Assembly (NCBI GenBank): GCA_964230195.1
Contig: CAXRGH010000234.1
Span: 1 to 11,713 of the forward strand
Length of the DNA stretch: 11,713 bases
Direction of reading: 5' to 3'
From: CAXRGH01 sp964230195
GTDB taxonomy: Bacteria > Pseudomonadota > Gammaproteobacteria > Enterobacterales > Alteromonadaceae
The notes under the pieces were generated by a model. That model was not told the origin of the DNA. It saw only the letters and a list, made by a program, of their open reading frames with translations, and did no database searches. Position numbers and translations under genes: made by a program. Positions 1 through 7,665 of this stretch are shown here, in pieces (the first letter of the stretch is position 1; the number at the start of each line of letters is the position of its first letter).

Positions 1-392
1 ATTAAAGTAAAAGGGTCTTTTTCGCTACGGACATGTTTCAATGCTGATAGGTTGAGCACATAGTCATACTGACCGTCACTATTGATCATTGCATCATATT
101 GTACTGACGCTATGTCGAGTGCAAATGTCTTAAACTCACCAGAAATGTATCCAAATGAACTACGGATATCTCGAACTAACTCAACAAGGTTATTTTCACT
201 GATGTCGACAACATGTAATTTTTGAGGATCACGTTTGAAAATTTCTTTGACAACAGCTTGTCCTATTGTGCCGGCACCGCCCAATACAAGAAATCTAGAA
301 CCTTCCACCAATGTCTTGATAGCCTGTGAGTGTTTTGCCAAATCCATTTCAAACAATGGATTCTGTCGACCAACAATGTCCAATGTATTCAT
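1..392 (-). CDS. UDP-N-acetylglucosamine 4,6-dehydratase-like sugar-nucleotide dehydratase (N-terminal part, cut by window edge)
   Basis: Only the first 130 codons are present; the gene continues beyond base 1. Reading from the ATG at 392, the product has a short leader of about 32 residues, then a Rossmann nucleotide-binding start with GGAGTIG at residues 38-44 and the end of strand 2 at VVDIS (61-65). NLSALKHV at residues 114-121 matches the conserved ALKH region that carries a catalytic lysine in FlaA1/PseB/CapD-type dehydratases (Polysacc_synt_2 family). Enzymes of this family convert a UDP-GlcNAc-type sugar to its 4-keto-6-deoxy form, the first step to pseudaminic, legionaminic or bacillosamine-type sugars. 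The exact substrate cannot be read from this fragment, and the downstream YxxxK motif lies outside the window. The Shine-Dalgarno sequence is weak (GGTAGAT about 5 bases before ATG). Its place behind flgL suggests a role in flagellin or surface glycosylation, which is inference. Confidence 0.85.
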   Translation of the reverse strand, partial: MNTLDIVGRQNPLFEMDLAKHSQAIKTLVEGSRFLVLGGAGTIGQAVVKEIFKRDPQKLHVVDISENNLVELVRDIRSSFGYISGEFKTFALDIASVQYDAMINSDGQYDYVLNLSALKHVRSEKDPFTL

Positions 393-446
393 TTTTATCT
401 ACCAAACAATCCGGTGTTAATTTCAAATAAACTACCATACTACAAT

Positions 447-471
447 AGCAACACACAAAGTGTTTGTTGCT
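447..471. repeat. Imperfect inverted repeat after flgL (possible terminator or operator)
   Basis: Arms of 11 bases (447-457 and 461-471) around a 3-base centre pair with a single mismatch. It lies about 55 bases beyond the flgL stop in the direction of transcription and 55 bases before the start of the dehydratase gene. There is no run of T on either side, so it is not a typical rho-independent terminator. It may be an mRNA 3' end structure, a weak terminator, or a binding site for a dimeric regulator of the next gene. The rest of the 393-526 spacer holds no promoter that I can support. Confidence 0.5.
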
Positions 472-526
472 TAGACAATTATCAATGTGTCAAGGGCATG
501 AATAAAAGACTAAAGTGCCGGATTAA

Positions 527-1738
527 CTAAATCACATCAAACAAAGACAAACTGGTCACTCGGGCAAAAGTTGCCTGCGCTGCTTGTAATGCCGTTTCTT
601 GCTTTGATAGTTCGGTGATGGCTTCGGCTAAGTCAACATCCTCAATCCGAGAACGAATAGTCTCTGCCGAAAGCTCCAGATCGGCGTTGGACTGACGAAT
701 AGATTCAGAAACATTGATGCGGCCACCGAGTGATGTCTGGGTATTCAGCACTGTCTCGTATCCACCTTTGAGTAGATAGGACGCTTCTTCCAATGCTGCT
801 TGCTTTTGACTATCCGAAAGTGTGGTGTCTAACAAAGCCGTGGTAAAGTCATTGAGGGTATCCGCGAGGTTCTTTTGAGTGGGTGGATCAAGAGACACAA
901 CTGTGGATGTGCCAGAGCCACCGCTCATGGTGACTTCCAACCCATTGAAGTTTACTGGACTTCCTGAGACATAAGGGATGGTAACAGAAGATGCCATAAG
1001 CGCGTTGGTCACAACAACATTGTTTCCTGAACCATCGACGGTAAAGGTGTATTCATTATTGGTTGCCGTGAGTGCGTCATAATTCGCAATATGAAAAGTA
1101 TCAAACGCCCCTTGTTGCCCAACAGAAATACTGGGTGATGCGGCTGAGCCCCCAGTCACTGTCGCCCCACTCGGCCCTCTAACCCCCTCAAACACAGTGG
1201 CACCGGTATCTGATGATGCCACTAATACTGAAGGTGATATTTGGATTTTATTAGCTTGCCCATCACCTTGATAGATATATTTATTACCAACTGCGGTTTC
1301 ATCATAAACATACGCAGGCGAATTCGACTTTGAGCCGGCAAAAATGTAGTCGCCATCCGCATTTTGGCTATTCATTAAATCAAACACTTGTTGAGTGATC
1401 TGTTGCATTTCAAGACCAATGGTAGAGGTGTCAATCGCGCTATTACCGGCTTGCACCGCCAGTACTCTGGCTCGACTCACTGCAGTCTTTATTCCCTCAA
1501 GAACTGATTCCTCTTGTTCTAGTGCGTTGGTCAGTAAGGTGTTGTTACGGTCGTAATTTTCAAGTTGTACTAGCTCTTCTTTCAACCGCAGTATGCTCGC
1601 AGCACCCACAGGATCATCTGCAGGACTGTTAATGCGCTTGCCTGTTGAGATTTGCTCATTAGCTTTTGATAGTTTTTGTTGGCTTTCCAAAATGCTGGTT
1701 AAGCTTCTATCAAACACTTGATTGGTTGAAATACGCAT
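527..1738 (-). CDS. flgL: Flagellar hook-filament junction protein FlgL (HAP3)
   Basis: This is the second hook-associated junction protein, lying between FlgK and the flagellin filament outside the cell. The N-terminal flagellin-like helices begin MRIST and contain ISTGKRINSPADDPVGA (30-46), the classic flagellin/FlgL D0-D1 signature. The C-terminal helix pair (about 340-403) ends FARVTSLSLFDVI. The centre (about 140-290) is rich in G, S, T and V and is the exposed variable domain. At 403 residues it is longer than the 317-residue enteric protein and close to Vibrio-type FlgL. I chose the ATG at 1738 because family members start at MRIST; an in-frame GTG nine bases upstream (1747) is possible, and neither has a strong Shine-Dalgarno. 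It follows flgK by 19 bases and is the last flagellar gene here. Confidence 0.96.
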   Translation of the reverse strand: MRISTNQVFDRSLTSILESQQKLSKANEQISTGKRINSPADDPVGAASILRLKEELVQLENYDRNNTLLTNALEQEESVLEGIKTAVSRARVLAVQAGNSAIDTSTIGLEMQQITQQVFDLMNSQNADGDYIFAGSKSNSPAYVYDETAVGNKYIYQGDGQANKIQISPSVLVASSDTGATVFEGVRGPSGATVTGGSAASPSISVGQQGAFDTFHIANYDALTATNNEYTFTVDGSGNNVVVTNALMASSVTIPYVSGSPVNFNGLEVTMSGGSGTSTVVSLDPPTQKNLADTLNDFTTALLDTTLSDSQKQAALEEASYLLKGGYETVLNTQTSLGGRINVSESIRQSNADLELSAETIRSRIEDVDLAEAITELSKQETALQAAQATFARVTSLSLFDVI

Positions 1739-1757
1739 ATTACTCACTTACCACCGA

Positions 1758-3968
1758 TTAACGCATAGCACTCAGTATAGAATCAAACATGGCTTGTGCC
1801 GTACTGAATATTCTTGCTGACGCTGCATACGCTTGCTGAAACTTAATCAAATTTGCCGCTTCTTCATCTAAGTTAACACCAGATACCGATTCAAATGCTG
1901 CCACCGACTGTTCTTTCATTGCCTCAGCTGCTTGTAAGTTAATATCGGCAGCTGCCGTGTTTTCTCCAATCCCACTAATAATTTCACCATAGTATTCTTG
2001 GAATGTGGCTGAATTAGAGTCCGAATGAGCAAGGCTTGGATCACGTCGGATCGTGTTGGCATCTTGCAATGCCGCCATTGCGAGACCATTTCGGTTATCA
2101 TCAAAACCACTTTGGTTGAACTCAATGCGGAATACATCACCGGCACGTGGCGTCCCCGTTAACGTGATATCGTATCCGGGATAATCATCAAGGGCAGTCA
2201 TGGCAGCAACTTCCGGCGAGCCTGAGGTATCCTTCATCTGTTGGATAAGGTTCCGTAAATTCGCCGCACCAGAAACACTACCAATAAAACTCGTGGCGGT
2301 GTTATCAGGAACGCCAGCATAACTGCTGTCATGCACTTCATAACTATTGTTACCTGTGAACACAATCACCGCAGGTGCACCGGCCTCGCCAGCCCCCGCA
2401 GGTCCATTACCTGTGGTTTGCAATTCAGGAAAACCACTACCATTCAATACAAAGCCGGATGCCTCTGGACCAAAGGTGCCATCAATAGCAGTATTAGTCA
2501 CTGTGCTCGAGGCAACTTGTGCGCTACCTAAATTGGTTGTTGCTGATTGCACTCGTATGGGTGATGCAAAAGCCAAATCCTCGCCTCGTAGCATGGTCAA
2601 TGAAATATTCGCCGCTGCGCGTTTGGCTGGTTGTAAAACAAACTTATCACCTGGAACATAGTCAGATACACCGCCAGTGAAGGTCACATTAAACCCTTCA
2701 GGTTGACCACCGCTGGTCGAATAATCCATTAAGGTGGCGGTACCCACAGGAAATTCAGTAGTGACTGAGGCGATTGGCGAACCACTGCTGTCCAGTACAG
2801 GCGTTCCGTCTGGATTCAATTTAGTGATAGTGACCTCAATATGTGAAGCTGATGTTGTACCAGGCCCTACAATTTCTATTTGATAGTCCGAATCCGTAAC
2901 ATCACTGCTTGCGCCAGGGATAAACTCCCCCACAATACCGCCAATAGTGCCGGTATTACGGACATGTTTTAATGCTTCAAACTGACCAAGTCCAAAAATC
3001 TCTTGTCCAAGCTCACCATCCAAGTCCATCCCCAACCCATTCTGTTGATTCATAGAGTCAGCAAAGGTGATGGCAAGTTGCCCCAATTCACGCTGCACTT
3101 TTTCAACGGTCTCATCACGGAAAGCAACAATGCCGCCAATTTTACCGCCAATATCAGCGCCAACAAACGGCTGACTTACCACACTGCCATCCATCAAGGT
3201 ATGGTTGAGTTTCAGTGCACGATAGTTAGGGTCAACATCACCGTCTGCAGAAAATAAATTAAAGGTGCCATCTTTCATCACTAATGACTGCCCAGAACGC
3301 ATATTAACCAGGGTCACACCGTCGGGACGATCAATGGTTGAAATACCAATCAATTCAGAAAGCTCAAGAATGGCCTTATCCCGTTCATTCATCATCACCC
3401 CTGGTTGATGATTTCTGTCGGTCACCGTCAAGGTCTGAATTTTCATATTGAGCTTCGCAATACTTTCCACCAGCTCATTCGCTCGGTTCGTTAAACTCGT
3501 GAGTTCAGCATTAATTTCACTGGCCTTGGCATCTGTAAAATCAGAGAAACTGTGCATTCTTCCCACAAACGCGTTAGCTTCTGAGATAACGAGATTTCTT
3601 GCAGCCGAATTGGTTGGCTCTGAGGCCGCTGTTTGCATCGCGGTAAAATAACTATTAATACTGGTGGCAAGGCTGCTTGCATCACCCGAATAGATGTTAT
3701 CAAACTCAGAAGAGCGCACGTAATATGCCTCGTAATAGCCCACTTCAGTCGTATCTCTGCGCATAGAAGACAGCGCAAAACGGTCAATAATACGTTGCGT
3801 TTGGGAGCCACCAACGCCACCTTCCAATTGCGCTTCATGAGAGGTACGCTCACGCACAAACCCCTCGGTGTTAACGTTAGCAATGTTGTGACCTGTGGTT
3901 TGCAACAACTCGGTCTGAGCTCTCACACCGCTTTGCGCAATACTGTATAAATTATTGGTAATAGCCAC
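1758..3968 (-). CDS. flgK: Flagellar hook-filament junction protein FlgK (HAP1), enlarged form
   Basis: The first junction protein, placed directly on the hook. Residues 21-36 (LLQTTGHNIANVNTEG) are the N-terminal rod/hook/HAP signature, and the C-terminus (about 670-736) has the paired helix with NLIKFQQAYAASARI followed by FSTAQAMFDSIL. The NERD segment at 194-197 is also typical. The protein has 736 residues, against about 547 in enterics, and the extra length is in the middle (about 340-625), a beta-rich, G/S/T-rich exposed part in which two segments look alike (see findings). The start is GTG at 3968; no ATG fits the conserved N-terminus. Its Shine-Dalgarno (GGGAG about 10 bases upstream) lies inside the end of flgJ, with only two bases between the genes, so translation is probably coupled. 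No own promoter was found. Confidence 0.97.
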   Translation of the reverse strand: MAITNNLYSIAQSGVRAQTELLQTTGHNIANVNTEGFVRERTSHEAQLEGGVGGSQTQRIIDRFALSSMRRDTTEVGYYEAYYVRSSEFDNIYSGDASSLATSINSYFTAMQTAASEPTNSAARNLVISEANAFVGRMHSFSDFTDAKASEINAELTSLTNRANELVESIAKLNMKIQTLTVTDRNHQPGVMMNERDKAILELSELIGISTIDRPDGVTLVNMRSGQSLVMKDGTFNLFSADGDVDPNYRALKLNHTLMDGSVVSQPFVGADIGGKIGGIVAFRDETVEKVQRELGQLAITFADSMNQQNGLGMDLDGELGQEIFGLGQFEALKHVRNTGTIGGIVGEFIPGASSDVTDSDYQIEIVGPGTTSASHIEVTITKLNPDGTPVLDSSGSPIASVTTEFPVGTATLMDYSTSGGQPEGFNVTFTGGVSDYVPGDKFVLQPAKRAAANISLTMLRGEDLAFASPIRVQSATTNLGSAQVASSTVTNTAIDGTFGPEASGFVLNGSGFPELQTTGNGPAGAGEAGAPAVIVFTGNNSYEVHDSSYAGVPDNTATSFIGSVSGAANLRNLIQQMKDTSGSPEVAAMTALDDYPGYDITLTGTPRAGDVFRIEFNQSGFDDNRNGLAMAALQDANTIRRDPSLAHSDSNSATFQEYYGEIISGIGENTAAADINLQAAEAMKEQSVAAFESVSGVNLDEEAANLIKFQQAYAASARIFSTAQAMFDSILSAMR

Positions 3969-3970
3969 GG

Positions 3971-4993
3971 TTATTTCGCTCCCTTACTACTCAATGTGCC
4001 GGTATGAAAAACATCACTGTCTAACACTCGCATAATCTTGTTGGCATACTCGGGATCCGTTGCATATCCCCCCTGTTGCAACTGTTCAAAGTAAGTACGT
4101 GTGTTATTCGCGTTTGCCACAGCCCCTTGGTAACGGGGACTGGTAGAGACAAAATTAACGTAATCCTTTAATGAGTCTTCAAACGAGGGATACGCTCTGA
4201 ATGAAGCCATTTGGCGTTCCGGCACCCCATCAACAAACTCTAGGGTAGTCACTTGACTGCGCTCGCCGTCCCAACGTTTATCCGCTTTTATTCCAAAAAG
4301 ATTATGGGAGCTTTGCTGACCATGTTGAATCACCTGCTTGCCCCAATTGGTCTCAAGTGCAGCTTGAGCCACCAATGCCTGAGGAGCGATACCAAGTGGC
4401 TTGGCTGCTTTCTCAGCATGGGGCATTAAATAGGCAACAAAGGCTTCTTTGCTTTCAAATGTCTTCGGAGTTTGTGTTGAACTAAGCCCTTGAGACTCAA
4501 AATGCGCGTCCAAGCTCTTTGTATTAAATGGACTGTCAGTCTCTTTACCTGTGGACTTAACCCGTTGAATAGCGTTCATATCCATTGGCATTGCAAGGTG
4601 TGGACTAAAACGTCTATCACTATTCAGTAGATCCGCATTTTTGTAATTTTCGTCACCGCCGAACTGTCTAAGTACCACTTCAGCCAGCCCCATATTGCCA
4701 TTTTGTGCCAGTTGAGTGGCTAGCTGTTGGTCATTCATATCACGGTAAAACTTCATGGTGGAAGAATTGAATGGGCTATCTTCATCCGCGATTGCATCTT
4801 GAGCATCGCGCATGGACTTCAACATCATCCGCATAAAAATAGCCTCAAATTGCTGGGCAGCTTGAGCGAGGGCTTCTTTTTTATCATCAGAATGTGCCTT
4901 TTGACGCAACGCATCTAAGCTCTGCAAATCATAATAATTGCTCTGAGCATCTAGCGTATTGTTCAGGCCCAAGCCGTCTACATTCATTTTCAT
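3971..4993 (-). CDS. flgJ: Peptidoglycan hydrolase / rod cap protein FlgJ (two-domain)
   Basis: FlgJ works in the periplasm, where it caps the growing rod and opens the peptidoglycan so the rod can pass. Residues about 45-110 form the rod-binding domain (MRMMLKSMRDA, DSPFNSSTMKFYRDMNDQQLA, then a short LAEVVLRQ helix). A linker of about 70 residues follows. Residues about 185-328 are a glucosaminidase domain with ALETNWG, where E214 is the likely catalytic glutamate, then NLFGIKA (231-237) and GGYATDPEYA (308-317). The two-domain form is typical of beta- and gammaproteobacteria; many other bacteria have only the first half. The ATG at 4993 was chosen over the one at 4987 because AGG lies 8 bases before it. 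That Shine-Dalgarno belongs to the last unit of a 14-base tandem repeat filling the spacer to flgI. Confidence 0.97.
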   Translation of the reverse strand: MKMNVDGLGLNNTLDAQSNYYDLQSLDALRQKAHSDDKKEALAQAAQQFEAIFMRMMLKSMRDAQDAIADEDSPFNSSTMKFYRDMNDQQLATQLAQNGNMGLAEVVLRQFGGDENYKNADLLNSDRRFSPHLAMPMDMNAIQRVKSTGKETDSPFNTKSLDAHFESQGLSSTQTPKTFESKEAFVAYLMPHAEKAAKPLGIAPQALVAQAALETNWGKQVIQHGQQSSHNLFGIKADKRWDGERSQVTTLEFVDGVPERQMASFRAYPSFEDSLKDYVNFVSTSPRYQGAVANANNTRTYFEQLQQGGYATDPEYANKIMRVLDSDVFHTGTLSSKGAK

Positions 4994-5000
4994 GCAAATT

Positions 5001-5056
5001 ACCTAAATCTTAGAACCTTAATCACAGTACCTTAATGACATTGTCTAAATGACAAT
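5001..5056. repeat. Degenerate four-copy 14-bp tandem repeat at the flgI-flgJ junction
   Basis: Four consecutive 14-base units (5001-5014, 5015-5028, 5029-5042, 5043-5056) share a plus-strand pattern close to ACCTWAATSACAGT. Units 2 and 3 match at 12 of 14 bases, units 1 and 2 at 10 of 14, and units 3 and 4 at 10 of 14. On the coding strand the unit reads roughly ACTGTSATTWAGGT. The flgI stop codon falls in the fourth unit and the flgJ Shine-Dalgarno in the first. This was found by eye and needs a statistical check. Confidence 0.55.
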
Positions 5057-6154
5057 TAACTGTCCTTGTAAAGCACCAGCTTCTTTGAGTGCTTCCAAGA
5101 TCGCCATCAAATCACCGGGCGCTGCGCCCACTTCATTAACGGCTTTGACTAGTTCGTCTAATGTCACGCCTGGGTCAAACTTAAACATTCGGCTGTCGTC
5201 CAGCGTGACATCAATAATGGATTGTTCAACCACCTGCGTTTCACCTTCTGCCAACGCATTCGGTTGACTCACCACTGGACTCTCAGTAATAGTAACGGTT
5301 AATCCGCCATGACTTATCGCAGCAGGTAACAAGCGCACATCACTGCCAATCACAATGGTGCCAGTACGGCTATTAATAACAATTCGAGCAGGTCCGTTGG
5401 CAGGGGTAAATTCAAAGTTCTCAAGCAGAGACAAAAACCCAATACGCTGTCCCACATCACGCGGCGCAGAAACCCGCACAGACGTAGCGTCGATCGGAGT
5501 GGCAATGGCATAACCATTTTGTGCATCCGCACCAAATTCTTTATTTATGGTGTCAGCTAAATTCTTTGCCGTGGTGAAATCAGAAATGTGAAGATTCAGC
5601 GTCAAGTAATCATCTTGCATGAGACCTGACGTAATGGACTGCTCAACAATGGCACCATTAGCAATACGTCCCACCGTTGGTGTATTGACCACCACGCGCG
5701 AACCATCATTCCCTTCTGCACCAAAACCGCCAACCACAAGACTGCCTTGTGCTATCGCGTAAACCTTCCCGTCAACGCCTTTCAAAAACGTTTGCATTAA
5801 AGTGCCACCACGCAAGCTCTCAGCTTCCCCCATTGACGATACAGTGACATCAATGGTTTGCCCGGGTTTTGCAAAGGCGGGTAAGGTGGCATGCACAGCA
5901 ACTGCCGCAACGTTCTTAATTTTAGGTTTTAAGTTCCCCGGCAACATGATGCCAAAGTTACTTAACATGGTTCTGAAACTTTGCTCAGTAAAAGGGCTTT
6001 GCTCGCCAGTTCCCGGCAAGCCCACCACTAAACCATATCCGACTAGCTGGTTGTCTCGAACACCTTGAATAGAGGCAACATCTTTAATGCGTTGCGCTGC
6101 GTCCGCACTGACAATAAAAAAGGATAACAATAGAATAATCAAACTACGCATCAT
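5045..6154 (-). CDS. flgI: Flagellar P-ring protein FlgI
   Basis: FlgI forms the ring around the rod in the peptidoglycan layer. The first 20 or so residues are a Sec signal peptide: basic start (MMRS), a hydrophobic core LIILLLSFFIV and a likely cleavage after SADA. The mature chain begins AQRIKDVASIQG and continues with LVGYGLVVGLPGTG, the most conserved FlgI stretch. SMGEAESLRGGTLMQT and NTPTVGRIANGAIVE are also characteristic. Length is 369 residues, close to the enteric 365. The ATG at 6154 has AGGAG five bases upstream, overlapping the flgH TAG stop; the next ATG (6151) is also possible. An upstream in-frame GTG at 6175 lies inside flgH, before this Shine-Dalgarno, and would spoil the signal peptide. 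Confidence 0.97.
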   Translation of the reverse strand: MMRSLIILLLSFFIVSADAAQRIKDVASIQGVRDNQLVGYGLVVGLPGTGEQSPFTEQSFRTMLSNFGIMLPGNLKPKIKNVAAVAVHATLPAFAKPGQTIDVTVSSMGEAESLRGGTLMQTFLKGVDGKVYAIAQGSLVVGGFGAEGNDGSRVVVNTPTVGRIANGAIVEQSITSGLMQDDYLTLNLHISDFTTAKNLADTINKEFGADAQNGYAIATPIDATSVRVSAPRDVGQRIGFLSLLENFEFTPANGPARIVINSRTGTIVIGSDVRLLPAAISHGGLTVTITESPVVSQPNALAEGETQVVEQSIIDVTLDDSRMFKFDPGVTLDELVKAVNEVGAAPGDLMAILEALKEAGALQGQLIVI

Positions 6155-6162
6155 CTTATCTC

Positions 6163-6852
6163 CTAGAAAGGCCACCAGCTGGCAGAAAAGAATCGATTCA
6201 ACAAACCGCGCTGTTGAGCGGAGGCAAAGGTACCCGTGCCACTATATGAAATACGAGCATTGGCGACCTTGCTGGATTGGATCTCGTTAGCGGGTGAAAT
6301 ATCAGCTGGCCGGACAACACCCGTCAAACGAATATATTCATTACCATTATTCAATGTCAGCCACTTTTCGCCCCGTACCACTAAGTTATTGTTGGCCAGC
6401 ACTTGGGTGACGGTCACCGAGATATTACCCGCTAGGCTATTGCTCTGGTTAGCCTGTGCAGCACCATTGAACTCGTTACTGGAACTCATTCCCAGATTAA
6501 TGGACTGGCCATTGATAGTGACCGGCTGACCGCCTAACCCGGAGATAGGATTCACCCGAACTTCACTTTCACGGCTAGAATCGTTGGTTGCAGACTTACT
6601 TGCTGATGTGCGTTCAAGCAACACGACGGTGATGATATCTCCCACTCTACGTGCCTTCACATCAGAATATAAGCTCTGAGCACTGGTAGGGTGAAATAGC
6701 GAGCCATCTTGTGCAACCGCTTGTTCTGGCACTGCCGGAATAATGGGTGCATAAAAAGGATCATTAGGTTGTGCCGCTAACTCTGGCGTTGATTGACACC
6801 CCGTCAACCCTACCCAACAACACAACAATCCAATTGAAAGTAACTTATTCAT
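6163..6852 (-). CDS. flgH: Flagellar L-ring lipoprotein FlgH
   Basis: FlgH is the outer-membrane ring subunit. It has a lipoprotein signal peptide with lipobox LTGC at 16-19, so C19 is the lipidated first residue of the mature protein. YSDVKARRVGDIITVVLLERTSASKSA (about 61-87) is the typical conserved block, followed by a beta-rich region with NLVVRGEKWLTLNNGNEYIRLTGVVRP and the conserved end in which GTFASAQQRGLLNRF precedes FSASWWPF. Length of 229 residues compares with 232 in E. coli. The ATG at 6852 is preceded by AGGGG, which overlaps the flgG stop codon, so translation of flgG and flgH is likely coupled. The flgI gene starts 8 bases after the stop. Confidence 0.97.
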   Translation of the reverse strand: MNKLLSIGLLCCWVGLTGCQSTPELAAQPNDPFYAPIIPAVPEQAVAQDGSLFHPTSAQSLYSDVKARRVGDIITVVLLERTSASKSATNDSSRESEVRVNPISGLGGQPVTINGQSINLGMSSSNEFNGAAQANQSNSLAGNISVTVTQVLANNNLVVRGEKWLTLNNGNEYIRLTGVVRPADISPANEIQSSKVANARISYSGTGTFASAQQRGLLNRFFSASWWPF

Positions 6853-6861
6853 GGCTTACCC

Positions 6862-7650
6862 CTACAACTGCTGGATAACCTGTCCAAGCATCTGGTCAAC
6901 AGAAGAAATAACTTTTGAGTTCATCTCATACAAACGCTGACTTTCAATCAAGTTCACTAACTCTTCTGTCACATTCACATTAGACGTTTCCAATGTACCT
7001 TGTTGTAACGAGCCAATCCCTTCTAAACTAGGAATACCCAAAATAGGCGCACCACTCACGGCGGTTTCAACATAGAGATTCTGTCCAGTTGGCTGTAAGC
7101 CGGTTGGATTAATAAAATCAGCAAGCTGTATTTGCCCAACAATGGTAGGCTCTGCTTCGCCACGCACCGCAACAGAGACTTCACCGTCTTGGGAAATGGT
7201 TATCTGCTGTGCATCTTCTGGGATGGCAATGTTTGGTTGCAATAAATACCCAGCGCCCGGAGTCACAATTTGTCCTTGATCATTCAAGGTAAATTGGCCG
7301 TTTCGGGTATAGGCTAATGTGCCGTCGGGTTGCAGTATTTCAAAATAACCACGCCCCTGAATAGAAATGTCTAAGGCATTTTCAGTGGTTAACATGTTAC
7401 CTTGCGTGTGCGCTTTTTGTGTAGCAACGACTTTACTTCCAGCACCCACCATCAAACCTGAAGGAAGCTCAGTATCAGCTGAGGAACGACCACCCGGCTG
7501 GTTAATGTTTTGGTACAACAAGTCTTCAAAAATTGCGCGGTCTTTTTTGAACCCAACGGTACTGGCGTTCGCCAAGTTGTTGGAAATAACCGAAACGTCT
7601 GTTTGTGCGGCATCTAAGCCGGTTTTACTTATCCAAAGAGCAGGATGCAT
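6862..7650 (-). CDS. flgG: Flagellar distal rod protein FlgG
   Basis: FlgG makes the distal rod, the axle that crosses the P and L rings. Residues 1-35 (MHPALWISKTG, then VISNNLANASTVGFKK) are nearly invariant in the family. Residues about 45-65 (LYQNINQPGGRSSADTELPSG) correspond to the FlgG-specific segment that sets the straight rod apart from the flexible FlgE hook. GRGYFEI (99-105) and YTRNGQF (114-120) are the shared rod/hook motifs, and the C-terminus has SNVNVTEELVNLIESQRLYEMN. Length of 262 residues matches the family (260 in E. coli). The start has a strong Shine-Dalgarno AGAGGTGA a few bases upstream, and the gene follows flgF by 15 bases. Confidence 0.98.
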   Translation of the reverse strand: MHPALWISKTGLDAAQTDVSVISNNLANASTVGFKKDRAIFEDLLYQNINQPGGRSSADTELPSGLMVGAGSKVVATQKAHTQGNMLTTENALDISIQGRGYFEILQPDGTLAYTRNGQFTLNDQGQIVTPGAGYLLQPNIAIPEDAQQITISQDGEVSVAVRGEAEPTIVGQIQLADFINPTGLQPTGQNLYVETAVSGAPILGIPSLEGIGSLQQGTLETSNVNVTEELVNLIESQRLYEMNSKVISSVDQMLGQVIQQL

Positions 7651-7665
7651 ACTATCACCTCTTTC

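Noticed and set aside
26..45. A near-identical 20-base stretch shared with 2956-2975 in flgK
   Set aside because: Both encode the peptide ALKHVR in unrelated proteins and differ by one base; the surrounding sequence does not match, so it is coincidence and not a repeat element.
488..493. A perfect TTGACA (-35-like) on the minus strand before the dehydratase gene
   Set aside because: No acceptable -10 box is found at 16 to 18 bases downstream, so it was not called a promoter.
235..530. Two plus-strand open frames at the left end (235-420 and 330-530)
   Set aside because: The first is antisense to the dehydratase gene and the second overlaps its start and the spacer; neither has a Shine-Dalgarno or a recognisable product.
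2331..2661. Plus-strand open frames opposite flgK (also at 3003-3257, 3448-3651 and 3633-3950)
   Set aside because: They lie antisense to a clearly conserved gene, have no ribosome binding site of note and no family resemblance; they are shadows of the flgK codon pattern.
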